A DNA stretch of 56,743 bases from Carboxylicivirga mesophila (GTDB taxonomy: Bacteria; Bacteroidota; Bacteroidia; Bacteroidales; Marinilabiliaceae). Position 1 is the stretch's first letter; each line of letters opens with the position of its first letter. The notes beneath the pieces are model-generated. The model did not search any database, was not told the DNA's origin, and saw only the letters and a list, made by a program, of their open reading frames with translations. This document shows positions 7,929 through 17,489 of the stretch, in pieces. The translations under genes and the position numbers were made by a program. The stretch is taken from the NCBI RefSeq assembly GCF_018271975.1, contig NZ_JAGUCN010000032.1, positions 1 to 56,743 of the forward strand. The letters are read 5' to 3'.

Positions 7929-10085
7929 TTACTCAGCATGCTGCTCAATCAGCATGTTCAGGATGTCAGAACCTGCTTTAGCAACTGAAGTACCAGGACC
8001 GAAGATGGCCACAGCACCTGCATCGTAAAGGAATTGGTAATCCTGAGCTGGAATTACACCACCACAGATTACTAGGATATCCTCACGACCCAACTTCTTA
8101 AGCTCTTCAATTATTTGAGGAACTAAGGTCTTGTGACCAGCAGCTAATGAAGACACACCCACTACGTGAACGTCATTTTCAACAGCTTGCTTAGCCGCTT
8201 CGGCTGGAGTCTGGAACAATGGTCCCATATCCACGTCGAAACCGATATCAGCATAACCGGTTGCTACCACTTTAGCTCCGCGGTCGTGACCATCCTGACC
8301 CATTTTAGCGATCATGATACGTGGCTGACGACCTTCTTTCTCAGCAAATTGTTTTGCTAATGACTGTGCTTTTGCAAACTCTTTATCGTCTGCTGCTTCT
8401 GCGCTGTACACTCCTGAAATTGATCTGATTACTGCGTTATATCTACCTACGATTTTTTCGCAAGCATCAGAAATCTCACCTAACGAAGCACGCTTCTGTG
8501 CTGCATCAACAGCTAAGGCCAACAAGTTACCTTCGCCAGTTTCAACCGCTTTAGTAATAGCAGCTAAAGCAGCCTGTACTTCTTCTTCGTTACGGTTAGC
8601 ACGTAGCTTAGCTAAGCGCTCAATCTGTGACTTACGAACTTCAGCGTTATCGATATCCAAAATATCGATTGGATCTTCTTTCTCCAAACGGTACTTGTTA
8701 GTACCCACAATGGTTTGTGTCTTCGCATCGATTTTAGCCTGTGTGCGGGCAGCAGCCTCTTCGATACGCATCTTAGGAATACCAGACTCAATCGCTTTAG
8801 CCATACCACCTAATGACTCAATTTCCTGGATGTGAGCCCAGGCTTTGTCTACCAACTCATTAGTCAACGACTCTACGTAATAAGAACCGGCCCATGGGTC
8901 AATCGCCTTACAGATTTGCGTTTCATCCTGAATGAAAATCTGCGTATTACGAGCAATACGAGCAGAGAAGTCTGTTGGTAATGCAATTGCCTCATCCAAT
9001 GCGTTAGTGTGTAACGACTGAGTGTGACCAAGGGCAGCGCCCATCGCCTCAATACAAGTACGACCAACGTTGTTAAAAGGATCCTGCTCAGTCAATGACC
9101 ATCCTGAAGTTTGTGAGTGCGTACGTAGCGCTAACGACTTAGGATTTTTAGGATTGAACTGCTTCACGATTTTAGCCCACAACATACGCGCTGCACGCAT
9201 CTTGGCAATCTCCATAAAGTGGTTCATACCGATAGCCCAGAAGAATGATAAACGAGGCGCGAACGCGTCAATATCCAAACCAGCATTAACACCGGCACGT
9301 AAGTACTCCAAACCATCAGCCAAAGTATATGCTAACTCAATATCAGCGGTAGCACCTGCTTCTTGCATGTGGTAACCTGAGATAGAGATTGAGTTAAACT
9401 TAGGCATGTTCTGTGATGTATATTCAAAGATGTCGGCAATTACCTTCATCGAGAATTGTGGTGGGTAGATGTATGTGTTACGCACCATGAACTCCTTCAA
9501 AATGTCGTTCTGGATAGTACCAGCCATCTCCTCCAACTTAACGCCTTGCTCTAAACCAGCTACGATGTAGAAAGCCATTACCGGCAATACAGCACCGTTC
9601 ATAGTCATCGATACAGACATTTTATCCAATGGAATACCATCGAACAATACGTTCATATCCAGGATAGAGTCAATCGCCACACCCGCTTTACCAACGTCAC
9701 CTACTACACGCTCATGATCTGAGTCATAGCCACGGTGCGTAGCCAAGTCAAATGCTACTGATAAACCTTTCTGACCAGCAGCCAGGTTACGACGGTAGAA
9801 TGCGTTTGACTCTTCAGCAGTAGAGAAACCTGCATACTGACGAACCGTCCAAGGACGCATAGCGTACATCATTGAGTAAGGTCCGCGTAAATATGGAGGT
9901 AAACCGGCCGCATAGTTCAAATGCTCCATGCCCTCTAAATCGTCCTTACTATAAACTGGTTTCACAGGGATTTGCTCTGGTGTCACCCAGTCTTTCTTCA
10001 CCCCGTGCTTTTGTTCCCAAGCCTTAGCATCAGTCGTTCCGCAAGGCTTGTTTTTGATATCTATGTTATTAAATTTTGGTCGCAT
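7929..10085 (-). CDS. mutB: Methylmalonyl-CoA mutase large (catalytic, B12-binding) subunit
   Basis: A 718-aa protein that interconverts succinyl-CoA and (R)-methylmalonyl-CoA with adenosylcobalamin, a step of propionate formation or use. The N-terminal TIM barrel shows [18 protein letters not shown] and [19 protein letters not shown], typical of the catalytic subunit. The C-terminal domain (about residues 590-718) has [18 protein letters not shown], with the DxHxxG motif whose His ligates cobalt, followed by the SxL and GG segments of the B12 fold. The length equals the family norm. It is downstream of the small subunit on the same strand, but a 454-bp repeat element with its own ORF separates them. 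The element ends 9 bases from this start codon and therefore forms the immediate leader of this gene. No cobalamin riboswitch is visible. Confidence 0.97.
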   Translation of the reverse strand: MRPKFNNIDIKNKPCGTTDAKAWEQKHGVKKDWVTPEQIPVKPVYSKDDLEGMEHLNYAAGLPPYLRGPYSMMYAMRPWTVRQYAGFSTAEESNAFYRRNLAAGQKGLSVAFDLATHRGYDSDHERVVGDVGKAGVAIDSILDMNVLFDGIPLDKMSVSMTMNGAVLPVMAFYIVAGLEQGVKLEEMAGTIQNDILKEFMVRNTYIYPPQFSMKVIADIFEYTSQNMPKFNSISISGYHMQEAGATADIELAYTLADGLEYLRAGVNAGLDIDAFAPRLSFFWAIGMNHFMEIAKMRAARMLWAKIVKQFNPKNPKSLALRTHSQTSGWSLTEQDPFNNVGRTCIEAMGAALGHTQSLHTNALDEAIALPTDFSARIARNTQIFIQDETQICKAIDPWAGSYYVESLTNELVDKAWAHIQEIESLGGMAKAIESGIPKMRIEEAAARTQAKIDAKTQTIVGTNKYRLEKEDPIDILDIDNAEVRKSQIERLAKLRANRNEEEVQAALAAITKAVETGEGNLLALAVDAAQKRASLGEISDACEKIVGRYNAVIRSISGVYSAEAADDKEFAKAQSLAKQFAEKEGRQPRIMIAKMGQDGHDRGAKVVATGYADIGFDVDMGPLFQTPAEAAKQAVENDVHVVGVSSLAAGHKTLVPQIIEELKKLGREDILVICGGVIPAQDYQFLYDAGAVAIFGPGTSVAKAGSDILNMLIEQHAE

Positions 10086-10094
10086 AATTTTAAA

Positions 10095-10548
10095 ATTTAA
10101 CGCTGAGACACTGAGGCGCTGAGGTTTTAACTATTAATTCTTCGTCTAATCCCATTCTTTAAAACGGTCTCATTAAAATTGATTAATAACCCGAGTTTCA
10201 TTCCTGAAAGCTTTAAATAAGTCACTAATTGAACTTCATGAACTGAAAGAATGTCTTCAACAGCTTTAAGTTCCACTATTAACTTATCTTCCACTACTAT
10301 ATCAATAATAAAATGCTTACTCAGTTCTTTACCTTTATAAATGATTGGAAGCTTTACCTGGTTTTCCACTTTTAAACCTTTGTTTTTCAATTCGGAAATA
10401 AGGCATTCTTCGTAAACCGCTTCTAATAAACCTGGGCCAAGTTGCCTATGCACCTCAATCGCTGCACCAATTACTGCACTTGTTAGTTCATTATAAGCTT
10501 CCTCATTCATAATACTCTGCGTCTTGGCGTCTCTGTGTTTTGTTAAAT
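10095..10548. mobile_element. 454-bp inverted-repeat element carrying a GxxExxY gene
   Basis: The outer ends are ATTTAAC (10095-10101) and GTTAAAT (10542-10548). Inside each end is an imperfect inverted arm built of a CnGAGnC-type short repeat: GCTGAGACACTGAGGCGC on the left, and on the right CTCTGCGTCTTGGCGTCTCT read on the plus strand. Between the arms lies only the 127-aa GxxExxY ORF. The right end supplies the TAA stop of the small mutase subunit (10543-10545), and the left end stops just before the mutB ATG. Shorter relatives without a gene occur at 18771-18848 and 19244-19405. No transposase is present. Calling it mobile is an inference from repeated copies and structure. Confidence 0.65.
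10127..10510 (-). CDS. GxxExxY protein, PD-(D/E)XK nuclease-like
   Basis: A 127-aa protein that fills the 454-bp repeat element. It has the family signature G27-L-L-E30-A-V-Y33. A second conserved block [19 protein letters not shown] puts D70 about ten residues before E80-L-K82. Q94 and Y98 follow in [14 protein letters not shown]30, D70, ExK82 fit the active-site order of the PD-(D/E)XK nuclease fold, to which the GxxExxY family (Pfam PDDEXK_3) is assigned. No signal or membrane segment is present. The gene is in the same direction as the mutase operon and may be read through. Nuclease activity is inferred from family and motif; the biological role is unknown. It could drive copying or excision of the surrounding element, or act in defence. 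Confidence 0.88.
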   Translation of the reverse strand: MNEEAYNELTSAVIGAAIEVHRQLGPGLLEAVYEECLISELKNKGLKVENQVKLPIIYKGKELSKHFIIDIVVEDKLIVELKAVEDILSVHEVQLVTYLKLSGMKLGLLINFNETVLKNGIRRRINS

Positions 10549-12411
10549 ATTTAGCAAACTGTTGAAGCCTTGCAATGTTTCAAGCACATTCGAACGAACA
10601 TTGATAAAGTTTGTGATGCCTTTGGCTTTTAGTTCATCAGCACATGCAGGAGCACCAGCAATTACCAAAGGTATATCACCCAGTAATTCGAATGCTTTTG
10701 GAGCTGCTTCTGTGTACTCATCATCAGAGCTACAAAGTACAACGATATCAGCATTAGCTGCTTTGGCTGCTTCAACACCCTCTTCAACAGTTTTGAAACC
10801 AAGGTTATCCTGAATTTCGTAACCGGCACATCCGAAGAAGTTACCAGAGAACTGTGAGCGCGCTAAACGCATAGCTAAGTTACCGTAAGTCAACATAAAT
10901 ACTTTTGGACGCTTAGCTGCTTTCTCGGTAGCCAAACGCAACTCTTCGAAGTCTTGTGCACCGCGGAACAATGTGATTGGCTCAACATCGCTTCCTGTTT
11001 CGCAACAAGCGCATGACTTAACTAATTTGCTGGCATCAATGTTACCAGAGATGATTTCGCCTGTGTTAGGGAACTGGTTAGTACCCAATAGATTTTCGCG
11101 ACGAGTAGCTACCGCCTTACGACGTTTTTCAGCAGTTTCTTTCACAAGGCCTTGAATAAAGCCTTCTTTCATAGCTGCCAGGTAACCACCTTTTTCTTCC
11201 ACCTCAACAAACAAAGCCCACGCTTGCTCAGCGATGCTGTTTGTCAGGTTTTCGATATAATATGAACCCGCTGACGGGTCAACAATTTTCTCAAAGTGAG
11301 ATTCTTCTTTCAACAGTAACTGCTGGTTACGTGCTACACGCTCTGATAACTCAGTAGTTTCTTTGTAAAGCGCGTCGAATGGAATTACAGTTAAGGACTG
11401 TGTTCCACCAATAGAAGCCGACATGGCCTCAGTTTGCGTACGAAGCATGTTTACGTTTGGATCGAAGATAGTCTTGTTCCACTCAGAAGTTTCACTGTGT
11501 ACATGCATTTTGCATACTTCAACACCAGTTGGCTTGTAAGCTTCAACGATCTTGGCCCATAACAAACGACCTGCCCGTAGCTTAGCGATTTCCATGAAGT
11601 AGTTACCACCAATACCGAAGTTGAACTTCATCTTAGCTGCTGCTTCATTGATTGAAAGTCCACGCTCAGTTAACTGCGACAGGTACTCGTTACCCATAGC
11701 TAAACCGAAAGCCAACTCCTGAACGATAGAAGCACCTGCGTTGTTAAAATGACGAGCATTAACTGCAAGCGTTTTGAATTGTGGGAAGTTTTTAGCTACC
11801 TCAGCCACTTCTTTCACACGGTCTAAAGCTTTCTCGATATCGCAACAAGCTTTTCCATTGATGGTTAAATCACCAATCGGGTCGAAGTTGATTGAACCTT
11901 TAACTTCAGCATGTGTGCGGTTCATCTTGTTTAGAACTGCCACAACTGCCTCAATTAACTCCTTGTTGCCACAGCAAGCGTTGAAGTTAATTTCCACATC
12001 GTCAGAAATGATGTTTTTCAATAAAGCCTCAACGTTAGCCTCAGTAATAAGCGCTTTGTCTTCAATTACGAAACCAATACTGTCAACACCTTTTGTTAGA
12101 ACGGTCAATGCTTTTTCATTAGCCGCTTTCACATCTTTCACCAAAATGTCCTGACGCACAAACCATTTGTTGGTTTTCGCGTTATTACCTCTTACATAAG
12201 GGAATTCGCCAGGTTGGCTTTCCAGGTAGTTAATTGATTCAAGGTCTTCAGAACGATAGAAAGGCTGTACATTGAACCCTTCGTTGGTTCTCCATACCAG
12301 CTTTTTCTCAAAGTCTGCTCCTTTAAGATCTGCCGTGATTTTATCCATCCACTCTTGAGTAGAAACTGGTGGAAAATCACTAAATAACAGTTGTTTTGTT
12401 TTATCTGCCAT
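10543..12411 (-). CDS. mutA: Methylmalonyl-CoA mutase small subunit
   Basis: A 622-aa homologue of the catalytic subunit that forms the alpha-beta enzyme. The N-terminal barrel is recognisable (FPPVSTQEWMDKI, then EGFNVQPFYRSEDLE and EFPYVRGN). The C-terminal B12-like domain lacks the DxHxxG cobalt-ligand motif: the corresponding region reads FMLTYGNLAMRLARSQF. This is normal for the non-catalytic subunit. Some cysteine-rich spots (ACCGNKE, GKACCDIEK, SCACCETGSD) are notable. It is the first gene of the mutase operon, with a likely promoter 30 bases upstream. Its stop codon lies inside the end repeat of the element downstream. Confidence 0.95.
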   Translation of the reverse strand: MADKTKQLLFSDFPPVSTQEWMDKITADLKGADFEKKLVWRTNEGFNVQPFYRSEDLESINYLESQPGEFPYVRGNNAKTNKWFVRQDILVKDVKAANEKALTVLTKGVDSIGFVIEDKALITEANVEALLKNIISDDVEINFNACCGNKELIEAVVAVLNKMNRTHAEVKGSINFDPIGDLTINGKACCDIEKALDRVKEVAEVAKNFPQFKTLAVNARHFNNAGASIVQELAFGLAMGNEYLSQLTERGLSINEAAAKMKFNFGIGGNYFMEIAKLRAGRLLWAKIVEAYKPTGVEVCKMHVHSETSEWNKTIFDPNVNMLRTQTEAMSASIGGTQSLTVIPFDALYKETTELSERVARNQQLLLKEESHFEKIVDPSAGSYYIENLTNSIAEQAWALFVEVEEKGGYLAAMKEGFIQGLVKETAEKRRKAVATRRENLLGTNQFPNTGEIISGNIDASKLVKSCACCETGSDVEPITLFRGAQDFEELRLATEKAAKRPKVFMLTYGNLAMRLARSQFSGNFFGCAGYEIQDNLGFKTVEEGVEAAKAANADIVVLCSSDDEYTEAAPKAFELLGDIPLVIAGAPACADELKAKGITNFINVRSNVLETLQGFNSLLNI

Positions 12412-12440
12412 AATGTAACTGTTTGTTTTTTTCCAAGGCG

Positions 12441-12448
12441 CAAAAATA
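12441..12448 (-). promoter_or_regulatory. Likely -7 box of the mutase operon
   Basis: CAAAAATA on the plus strand is TATTTTTG on the coding strand, a full TAnnTTTG match 30 bases upstream of the mutA ATG. No convincing -33 TTTG is seen at the expected distance, so the call is moderate. Confidence 0.4.
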
Positions 12449-12609
12449 AACCTTTTGTTGATATTAGAACTAATTTTTAACTGTTTTTAATGGTGTTATA
12501 GAGCATGATTATCAATAACATATGCAAGTATCTTCATACTTTCGATAGGTCTCATATCGCTCCAACTTATACTTAATCAGTCAGTTATTAACGCTAAATT
12601 TCTTTAATT

Positions 12610-13059
12610 CTAAAACCGCTGAATTAAAAACACGCCAATAATTAAAAGAATAATTCCGGCAATTCGTCCGGGTGAGATGGCATGAACCGTAATGTTGAAA
12701 AAACCATAATGGTCAATTATTGAGGCTACAATCATTTGACCACCAATGGAAGCACCCAACATGGTTGCCACACCAATTTTAGGGATAAGAATAATGGCTG
12801 AACTCACATAAACCGCCCCCATAACACCGCCAATAAACAAGTATAACGGGATGGCTTTAATAGTTTCCTTTGCCGGCAGATCGGTTTTGGCAAATACATT
12901 TATCGCCAGTAAAATAATTGTTCCTACAAAAAAGTTAACAAAAGCTGCCTGCAGCGGATTCTTCAATAAACCTCCCAATTGCGAATTGATACTGCCTTGA
13001 ACAGCCAACAGGCCACCAATTAACAAGGCAATGCCCGTTAGAATATACTTTAAATACAT
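12610..13059 (-). CDS. YdcZ/DUF606 family small membrane transporter
   Basis: A 149-aa protein with about five hydrophobic helices and the pattern GGLLAVQGSINSQLGGLLKNP near the N-terminus, diagnostic of the DUF606/YdcZ branch of the drug/metabolite transporter superfamily. A second half with GASIGGQMIVASIIDHYG and a C-terminal GIILLIIGVFLI supports it. It is half the size of the ten-helix EamA exporters, so it probably acts as a dimer. The substrate is unknown. It is a single-gene unit: the region upstream holds an operator-like dyad and the PQQ-protein terminator, and the mutase promoter lies downstream. Confidence 0.82.
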   Translation of the reverse strand: MYLKYILTGIALLIGGLLAVQGSINSQLGGLLKNPLQAAFVNFFVGTIILLAINVFAKTDLPAKETIKAIPLYLFIGGVMGAVYVSSAIILIPKIGVATMLGASIGGQMIVASIIDHYGFFNITVHAISPGRIAGIILLIIGVFLIQRF

Positions 13060-13075
13060 ATAAAATCCAGGTCGA

Positions 13076-13097
13076 TTAGTTGAGTTGCATCAACTAA
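13076..13097 (-). promoter_or_regulatory. Operator-like dyad upstream of the YdcZ-type gene
   Basis: TTAGTTGA (13076-13083) and TCAACTAA (13090-13097) are perfect 8-bp inverted arms 17 bases upstream of the start codon. The overlapping core AGTTG-CAT-CAACT resembles sites bound by MarR-type repressors. No such regulator is in the window, so the link is inference. Confidence 0.4.
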
Positions 13098-13141
13098 AAT
13101 TTGTGTTGCAATTTACGGTAAAAAGTGCGGAAAGGAAATGA

Positions 13142-13174
13142 AAAAAGCCCTAAGAATAACTCTCAGGGCTTTTT
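13142..13174 (-). terminator. Terminator of the PQQ-propeller gene
   Basis: AAAAAGCCCT and AGGGCTTTTT are perfect inverted arms. The A-tract on the left gives a T-tract on the minus strand, ending the gene that stops at 13193. Confidence 0.85.
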
Positions 13175-13192
13175 AGACGCAATACAAATATC

Positions 13193-15106
13193 TTAATTCA
13201 GATTGTATACATTCACGTTTGTTTCATCGAAGTAGTAGAGGTAATTGGCTGTATTGTCCAGCTCAAAAATCACCTTGCGGTTGTCGCCAAAATTAAAGGC
13301 GTCTACCTCTTTACCCGACTTCTTATCTACTTTAATGATGGACATCTTATCACCAGCATCTGTTTTTTCACCTTTCAGGAAACATGCATAGTCTTTACCT
13401 GAGCGTGATGCACCTCGTAGTTTGGCTTGCTGACGTAACTTCGAATAAGCCTCATAGGTAGCTTGAGAAGTTTGTTGCAACTGCTTGGCATTTTCGCGGC
13501 TGGTGAACACACCTCCTGAAGCTGTATTCCCCTGCGAATCAGTGGCAGTCCATTCAGCACCACCAATACCTGAAGCAACAGAAGTAGCCATCAATGCCGC
13601 CTTTAATAAACGGTCGGTCTTTAACGGCTTAAAATAGTTAGCGCTCATTACTCCGCAGTTTTTATCCAGCATTATGTACTCATTCATACCTGTAATAAAG
13701 TAACCCGAATCGAATGTTTCAAACCCAACAATTTCTTCAGGCTTTTCGATGTCCAGTTTAATCTTTTCCGGCTTTTTCTCAACAGTATTCGGATTGAACA
13801 GGTAGAATTTTTTACCATCTAATATAGCCACTTTGGTATTTCTTTCATCAAAAGCTGCTTTGGCCTCTGCAGAAACGCCCATCTTCCAGATTTTCTTACC
13901 AGTCTCTTTATTAAATAAGCCCACAAATGAAGCGCCCATAATGAAAGTACCTTTCTGGTAGTCTTTCTTAATCATATCACCTTCATCGTCTTCTGGTACA
14001 TCATCAAACTTAATTGGCTTCTTCCATGCTTTTTTGCCTGTTCCGGCATCTACCAGCATGATTTCATTGCCATAAAACACCTCAACACCTTCAGGTTTAA
14101 TATTGATTTCCTGCACGCGTTTGGTCTCATAATCTTTTTTCCAAAGAGTTTCACCTGTCTGATAGTTATAGATGTTAATCCCCTTGTTATGCGCACATAC
14201 AAAATGCTTGTCATCAAAATTCGTGTGCATGGTAAACTTATTATCCAGCTTTACAGGCTTCTTCCAAAGCTCTTTCCCGTTCTTCAGGTCAAGTGCAAAA
14301 ATTGTTTTACCAAATGATGAAGCACTCATCCCGGTTAAACTACCAGCAGTTGAAGCTTGCTTAACAACTACAAGCGTTTCCTGCTTATTGTCTAAGAAGA
14401 AGGTACCTGGCTTGCACTCATTCTTCCAGATGATTTCACCATTTGAAGAATTAATTAGCAACAGGTCATTATCGTTTTTATAAACAATTTCTTTTTGGGC
14501 CGTTACCTTTGGCGCAAAAGTGCTGAACATAGATTGCATGGCTACTGATACCATCTTGCTAATGTTTTTATTGTCCTCAGTTGTTGACAGCGTCTGTTTC
14601 CAGTCTACCTGCCTTTTCTCTAAATCAATACAATACAGCACATTGGCATTATTAATTGATTTAACTTTGATGAGAATTTTATATAATTCAGGAATGATAT
14701 CGTGCTCGATAATCGCAATAAATTCATCACCAGGATTACCAATCAGAATGTTGCCGGTTCCCACATCGGCCAGTTTATTGTGAATATTAACAAATGGCGT
14801 CATCGGAATTTCAACAAAACCAGATTCGTCCTCTTGTGCTTCAGTTGCCCCAACCATAGCAGTAGCATCAGTTAAAGCTTTCACCGTTTCATCCTGATAG
14901 GGTTTCTCAACAGCCCATAGTATTGATTGTTCAACATAGTTCACCCCATAATAATAACGAGATGTTTCAATAACAGGAATACCCGTAAAGTTGTGTTTGA
15001 AGATAGCCACTGGTTTACCATCAATTGGCAGTTTCCAGTCAGGTTGCTTAGACGCAAAGACAGCAATGCTCATCACAAGCATGCATAGCAGTGTGAGTTT
15101 TTTCAT
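13193..15106 (-). CDS. Exported PQQ-like beta-propeller repeat protein
   Basis: A 637-aa protein starting MKKLTLLCMLVMSIAVFASKQ, a signal peptide. The body consists of repeated strands with the W-K motif of PQQ-enzyme/quinoprotein-like propellers: GEIIWKNE, GKELWKKPVK, GETLWKKDYE, GKKAWKKPIK, GKKIWKMGVS. That gives at least five visible blades. No catalytic Asp or PQQ-binding cysteines are recognisable, so a binding or scaffold role, as in BamB-like propellers, is more likely than dehydrogenase activity. A segment near residue 540 (SRENAKQLQQTSQATYEAYS) is helical and outside the propeller pattern. It has its own terminator and an upstream gap, so it is probably monocistronic. Confidence 0.8.
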   Translation of the reverse strand: MKKLTLLCMLVMSIAVFASKQPDWKLPIDGKPVAIFKHNFTGIPVIETSRYYYGVNYVEQSILWAVEKPYQDETVKALTDATAMVGATEAQEDESGFVEIPMTPFVNIHNKLADVGTGNILIGNPGDEFIAIIEHDIIPELYKILIKVKSINNANVLYCIDLEKRQVDWKQTLSTTEDNKNISKMVSVAMQSMFSTFAPKVTAQKEIVYKNDNDLLLINSSNGEIIWKNECKPGTFFLDNKQETLVVVKQASTAGSLTGMSASSFGKTIFALDLKNGKELWKKPVKLDNKFTMHTNFDDKHFVCAHNKGINIYNYQTGETLWKKDYETKRVQEINIKPEGVEVFYGNEIMLVDAGTGKKAWKKPIKFDDVPEDDEGDMIKKDYQKGTFIMGASFVGLFNKETGKKIWKMGVSAEAKAAFDERNTKVAILDGKKFYLFNPNTVEKKPEKIKLDIEKPEEIVGFETFDSGYFITGMNEYIMLDKNCGVMSANYFKPLKTDRLLKAALMATSVASGIGGAEWTATDSQGNTASGGVFTSRENAKQLQQTSQATYEAYSKLRQQAKLRGASRSGKDYACFLKGEKTDAGDKMSIIKVDKKSGKEVDAFNFGDNRKVIFELDNTANYLYYFDETNVNVYNLN

Positions 15107-15203
15107 AGTTTAGATTATAATTGATTAATATACAGTGTGCTTATTCGAAATAACAAAATAATTGTTTCAAGTATAGCTGTTTTTTATCAAAAAATTACAC
15201 AAA

Positions 15204-15231
15204 AAAAGGTTCTGACTAATCAGAACCTTTT
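15204..15231 (-). terminator. Terminator of metG
   Basis: AAAAGGTTCTGA (15204-15215) and TCAGAACCTTTT (15220-15231) are perfect 12-bp arms with a 4-nt loop. The A-run on the left (15201-15207) yields Us on the minus strand. It lies 26 bases after the metG stop. Confidence 0.85.
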
Positions 15232-15256
15232 AATTTATAGTGCTTTTAGATAATCT

Positions 15257-17299
15257 CTATCTTACCTCCGAACCAGGCTTTACAGCATTGGCCGGCGCTA
15301 CAAACTCTAACTTGCCATTGGCATCTTCGGCCATCAGAATCATACCCTGTGATTCAATACCGCGGATCTTACGCGGCGCCAGGTTAACCAAAATACTCAC
15401 TTGCTTACCAATGATGTCTTCGGGCTTAAAGAACTCTGCAATACCAGATACAACAGTGCGCTGATCGATACCAGTATCCACTTTCAATTGAAGCAATTTC
15501 TTTGTTTTAGCCACTTTCTCAGCTTCGATGATAGTACCTACACGGATATCCATCTTTACAAAGTCATCGAACTCAATATTTTCTTTGGCCGGAGTCGCTG
15601 TTTTATTAGCCGCTTCGTTATCTTCTTTTGTTTGAGTCAATTTATCCAACTGAGCCTGAATCGTCTCATCCTCAATTTTCTCAAACAACAACTCAGGCTT
15701 ATTTACCGCATGACCTTCAGCCAGAAAATCTACTTTACCACAGTCTGCCCAGGTCAAACCATCCAGGTTCAACATACCTTGCATTTTCTTCGCAGTAAAT
15801 GGCAGGAATGGTTCAATCAAGATCGCCACGTTAGCCGTAATCTGAAGCGCGATGTTCATAATTGTCTTAACGTGCTCTGCATCTGTCTTAATCAGTTTCC
15901 AGGGCTCGGTATCGGCCAGGTATTTGTTACCTAAGCGGGCTAAGTTAATCGCTTCCTTCACTGCCTCGCGGAATTTGAAGTTATCCAGCGCATCTTCTAC
16001 CTTTTTGACCAGCACAGGAATCTCGTTCAGGGTTTCCTTGTCGTAATCAGTCAGTTCGCCTTGCGCAGGTACAACACCATCATAATATTTATGTGTCAAT
16101 ACTATGGCGCGGTTCACAAAGTTACCTAATATGGCAACCAGTTCGTTATTGTTACGTGCCTGAAAATCTTTCCAGGTAAAATCGTTATCCTTTGTTTCGG
16201 GCGCATTGGCTGTGAGCGTATAACGCAACACATCCTGCTTATCTTTAAAATCAACCAGGTATTCGTGCAACCAAACGGCCCAGTTACGAGAGGTCGAAAT
16301 CTTATCGCCTTCAAGGTTCAGGAACTCATTCGCAGGAACGTTCTCAGGCAAGATGTAACTGCCTTCTGCTTTTAGCATGGAAGGGAATACAATACAGTGG
16401 AACACGATATTATCCTTACCAATGAAATGCAACATGCGTGTGTCTTCATCTTTCCAGTACTTTTCCCATTCAGGCGTCAGCTCTTTGGTGGCTGAAATAT
16501 ACCCGATAGGCGCATCGAACCAAACATACAGGACTTTGCCATCAGCGCCTTCAACAGGTACAGGCACTCCCCAATCCAAATCGCGACTCACTGCACGCGG
16601 CTGCAATCCCAGGTCAATCCATGACTTGCACTGTCCATACACATTGGATTTCCACTCCTTATGGCCATCCAGAATCCATTCTTTCAAAAATGGTTCGTGT
16701 TTATCTAATGGTAAATACCAGTGTTTAGTTGTTTTGATGACCGGCTTGCTACCTGACACAACTGAACGCGGATCAATCAGGTCGGTAGCATTTAATGATG
16801 TACCGCAGCTCTCGCACTGGTCACCATAGGCACCTTCGCTCTTACAATGCGGACAAGTACCCGTGATATAACGGTCGGCCAAAAACTGTTTGGCTTCTTC
16901 ATCGTAGTACTGCTCCGATTCCTTCTCTACAAACTCCCCTTTATCGTAAAGTGTGCGAAAGAACTCTGAAGCTGTTTCATAATGCTTTTTGCTGGTAGTG
17001 CGTGAATACACATCGAATGAAATACCGAATTTCTCAAAAGAATCTTTGATGATGCCATGAAACTTATCCACCACATCCTGCGGCGTAATGCCTTCATTTT
17101 TGGCCTTTAAGGTAATGGGTACACCATGCTCATCAGAGCCACCAATCAACACCACATCCTCCTTTTTAAGGCGCAGGTAACGCACGTAAATATCAGCCGG
17201 TACATACACACCCGCTAAGTGACCAATATGAACAGGCCCATTGGCATAAGGTAACGCAGTGGTTACCAATGTTCTTTTGAAATCTCCAGCTTGCTTCAT
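15257..17299 (-). CDS. metG: Methionyl-tRNA synthetase
   Basis: A 680-aa protein that charges tRNA-Met. The HIGH motif is seen in [14 protein letters not shown] (about residues 17-30), and the KMSKS equivalent in [10 protein letters not shown] (about 332). A zinc knuckle with two CxxC pairs (CPHC and CESC, about 144-162) lies in the connective peptide. The C-terminal about 110 residues ([18 protein letters not shown] onward) form the Trbp111-like tRNA-binding domain that also aids dimerisation. The length matches the long, E. coli-like form. It is transcribed alone, divergent from ldcA, with a TAnnTTTG box upstream. Confidence 0.98.
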   Translation of the reverse strand: MKQAGDFKRTLVTTALPYANGPVHIGHLAGVYVPADIYVRYLRLKKEDVVLIGGSDEHGVPITLKAKNEGITPQDVVDKFHGIIKDSFEKFGISFDVYSRTTSKKHYETASEFFRTLYDKGEFVEKESEQYYDEEAKQFLADRYITGTCPHCKSEGAYGDQCESCGTSLNATDLIDPRSVVSGSKPVIKTTKHWYLPLDKHEPFLKEWILDGHKEWKSNVYGQCKSWIDLGLQPRAVSRDLDWGVPVPVEGADGKVLYVWFDAPIGYISATKELTPEWEKYWKDEDTRMLHFIGKDNIVFHCIVFPSMLKAEGSYILPENVPANEFLNLEGDKISTSRNWAVWLHEYLVDFKDKQDVLRYTLTANAPETKDNDFTWKDFQARNNNELVAILGNFVNRAIVLTHKYYDGVVPAQGELTDYDKETLNEIPVLVKKVEDALDNFKFREAVKEAINLARLGNKYLADTEPWKLIKTDAEHVKTIMNIALQITANVAILIEPFLPFTAKKMQGMLNLDGLTWADCGKVDFLAEGHAVNKPELLFEKIEDETIQAQLDKLTQTKEDNEAANKTATPAKENIEFDDFVKMDIRVGTIIEAEKVAKTKKLLQLKVDTGIDQRTVVSGIAEFFKPEDIIGKQVSILVNLAPRKIRGIESQGMILMAEDANGKLEFVAPANAVKPGSEVR

Positions 17300-17360
17300 T
17301 CTGCTTGAATTATTTTATGGTTGCTTACAACCTACTAATCTACGGTTGAATTTAATGGCG

Positions 17361-17368
17361 CAAAGATA
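17361..17368 (-). promoter_or_regulatory. Likely -7 box of metG
   Basis: CAAAGATA, i.e. TATCTTTG on the coding strand, matches TAnnTTTG about 60 bases upstream of the metG start. A clear -33 element is not seen. Confidence 0.35.
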
Positions 17369-17386
17369 TGCAAAGTAATTTATTAT

Positions 17387-17486
17387 AGAAGTAAGATAAA
17401 AGACATAAGATTTAAGTATCAAGACACAAGACTATTTTCGTTTTAGAGATTATCTTGATACTTTTATCTTAAATCTTGATACTTCT
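17387..17486. repeat. 100-bp imperfect palindromic repeat (AAGTATCAAG type)
   Basis: The ends are AGAAGTA (17387-17393) and TACTTCT (17480-17486), a perfect 7-bp inverted pair. Inside, both arms are built from the same words in shuffled order: AGATAAAAG and AAGATTTAAGTATCAAGA occur on the left, and their complements on the right. The element ends 3 bases before the ldcA ATG, so it forms the leader or promoter region of that gene. From memory, similar AAGAC/AAGTATCAAG repeats occur around small four-helix-bundle genes in Bacteroidota; no such gene is here. It is probably a MITE-like remnant. Confidence 0.55.
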
Positions 17487-17489
17487 GTT

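Noticed and set aside
10543-12411. Degenerate (pseudogene) mutase because the DxHxxG motif is missing
   Set aside because: The small subunit of methylmalonyl-CoA mutase naturally lacks this motif; the frame is full length.
12412-12609. Cobalamin riboswitch upstream of the mutase operon
   Set aside because: No B12-box or the expected long conserved structure is visible; only a promoter-like box is seen.
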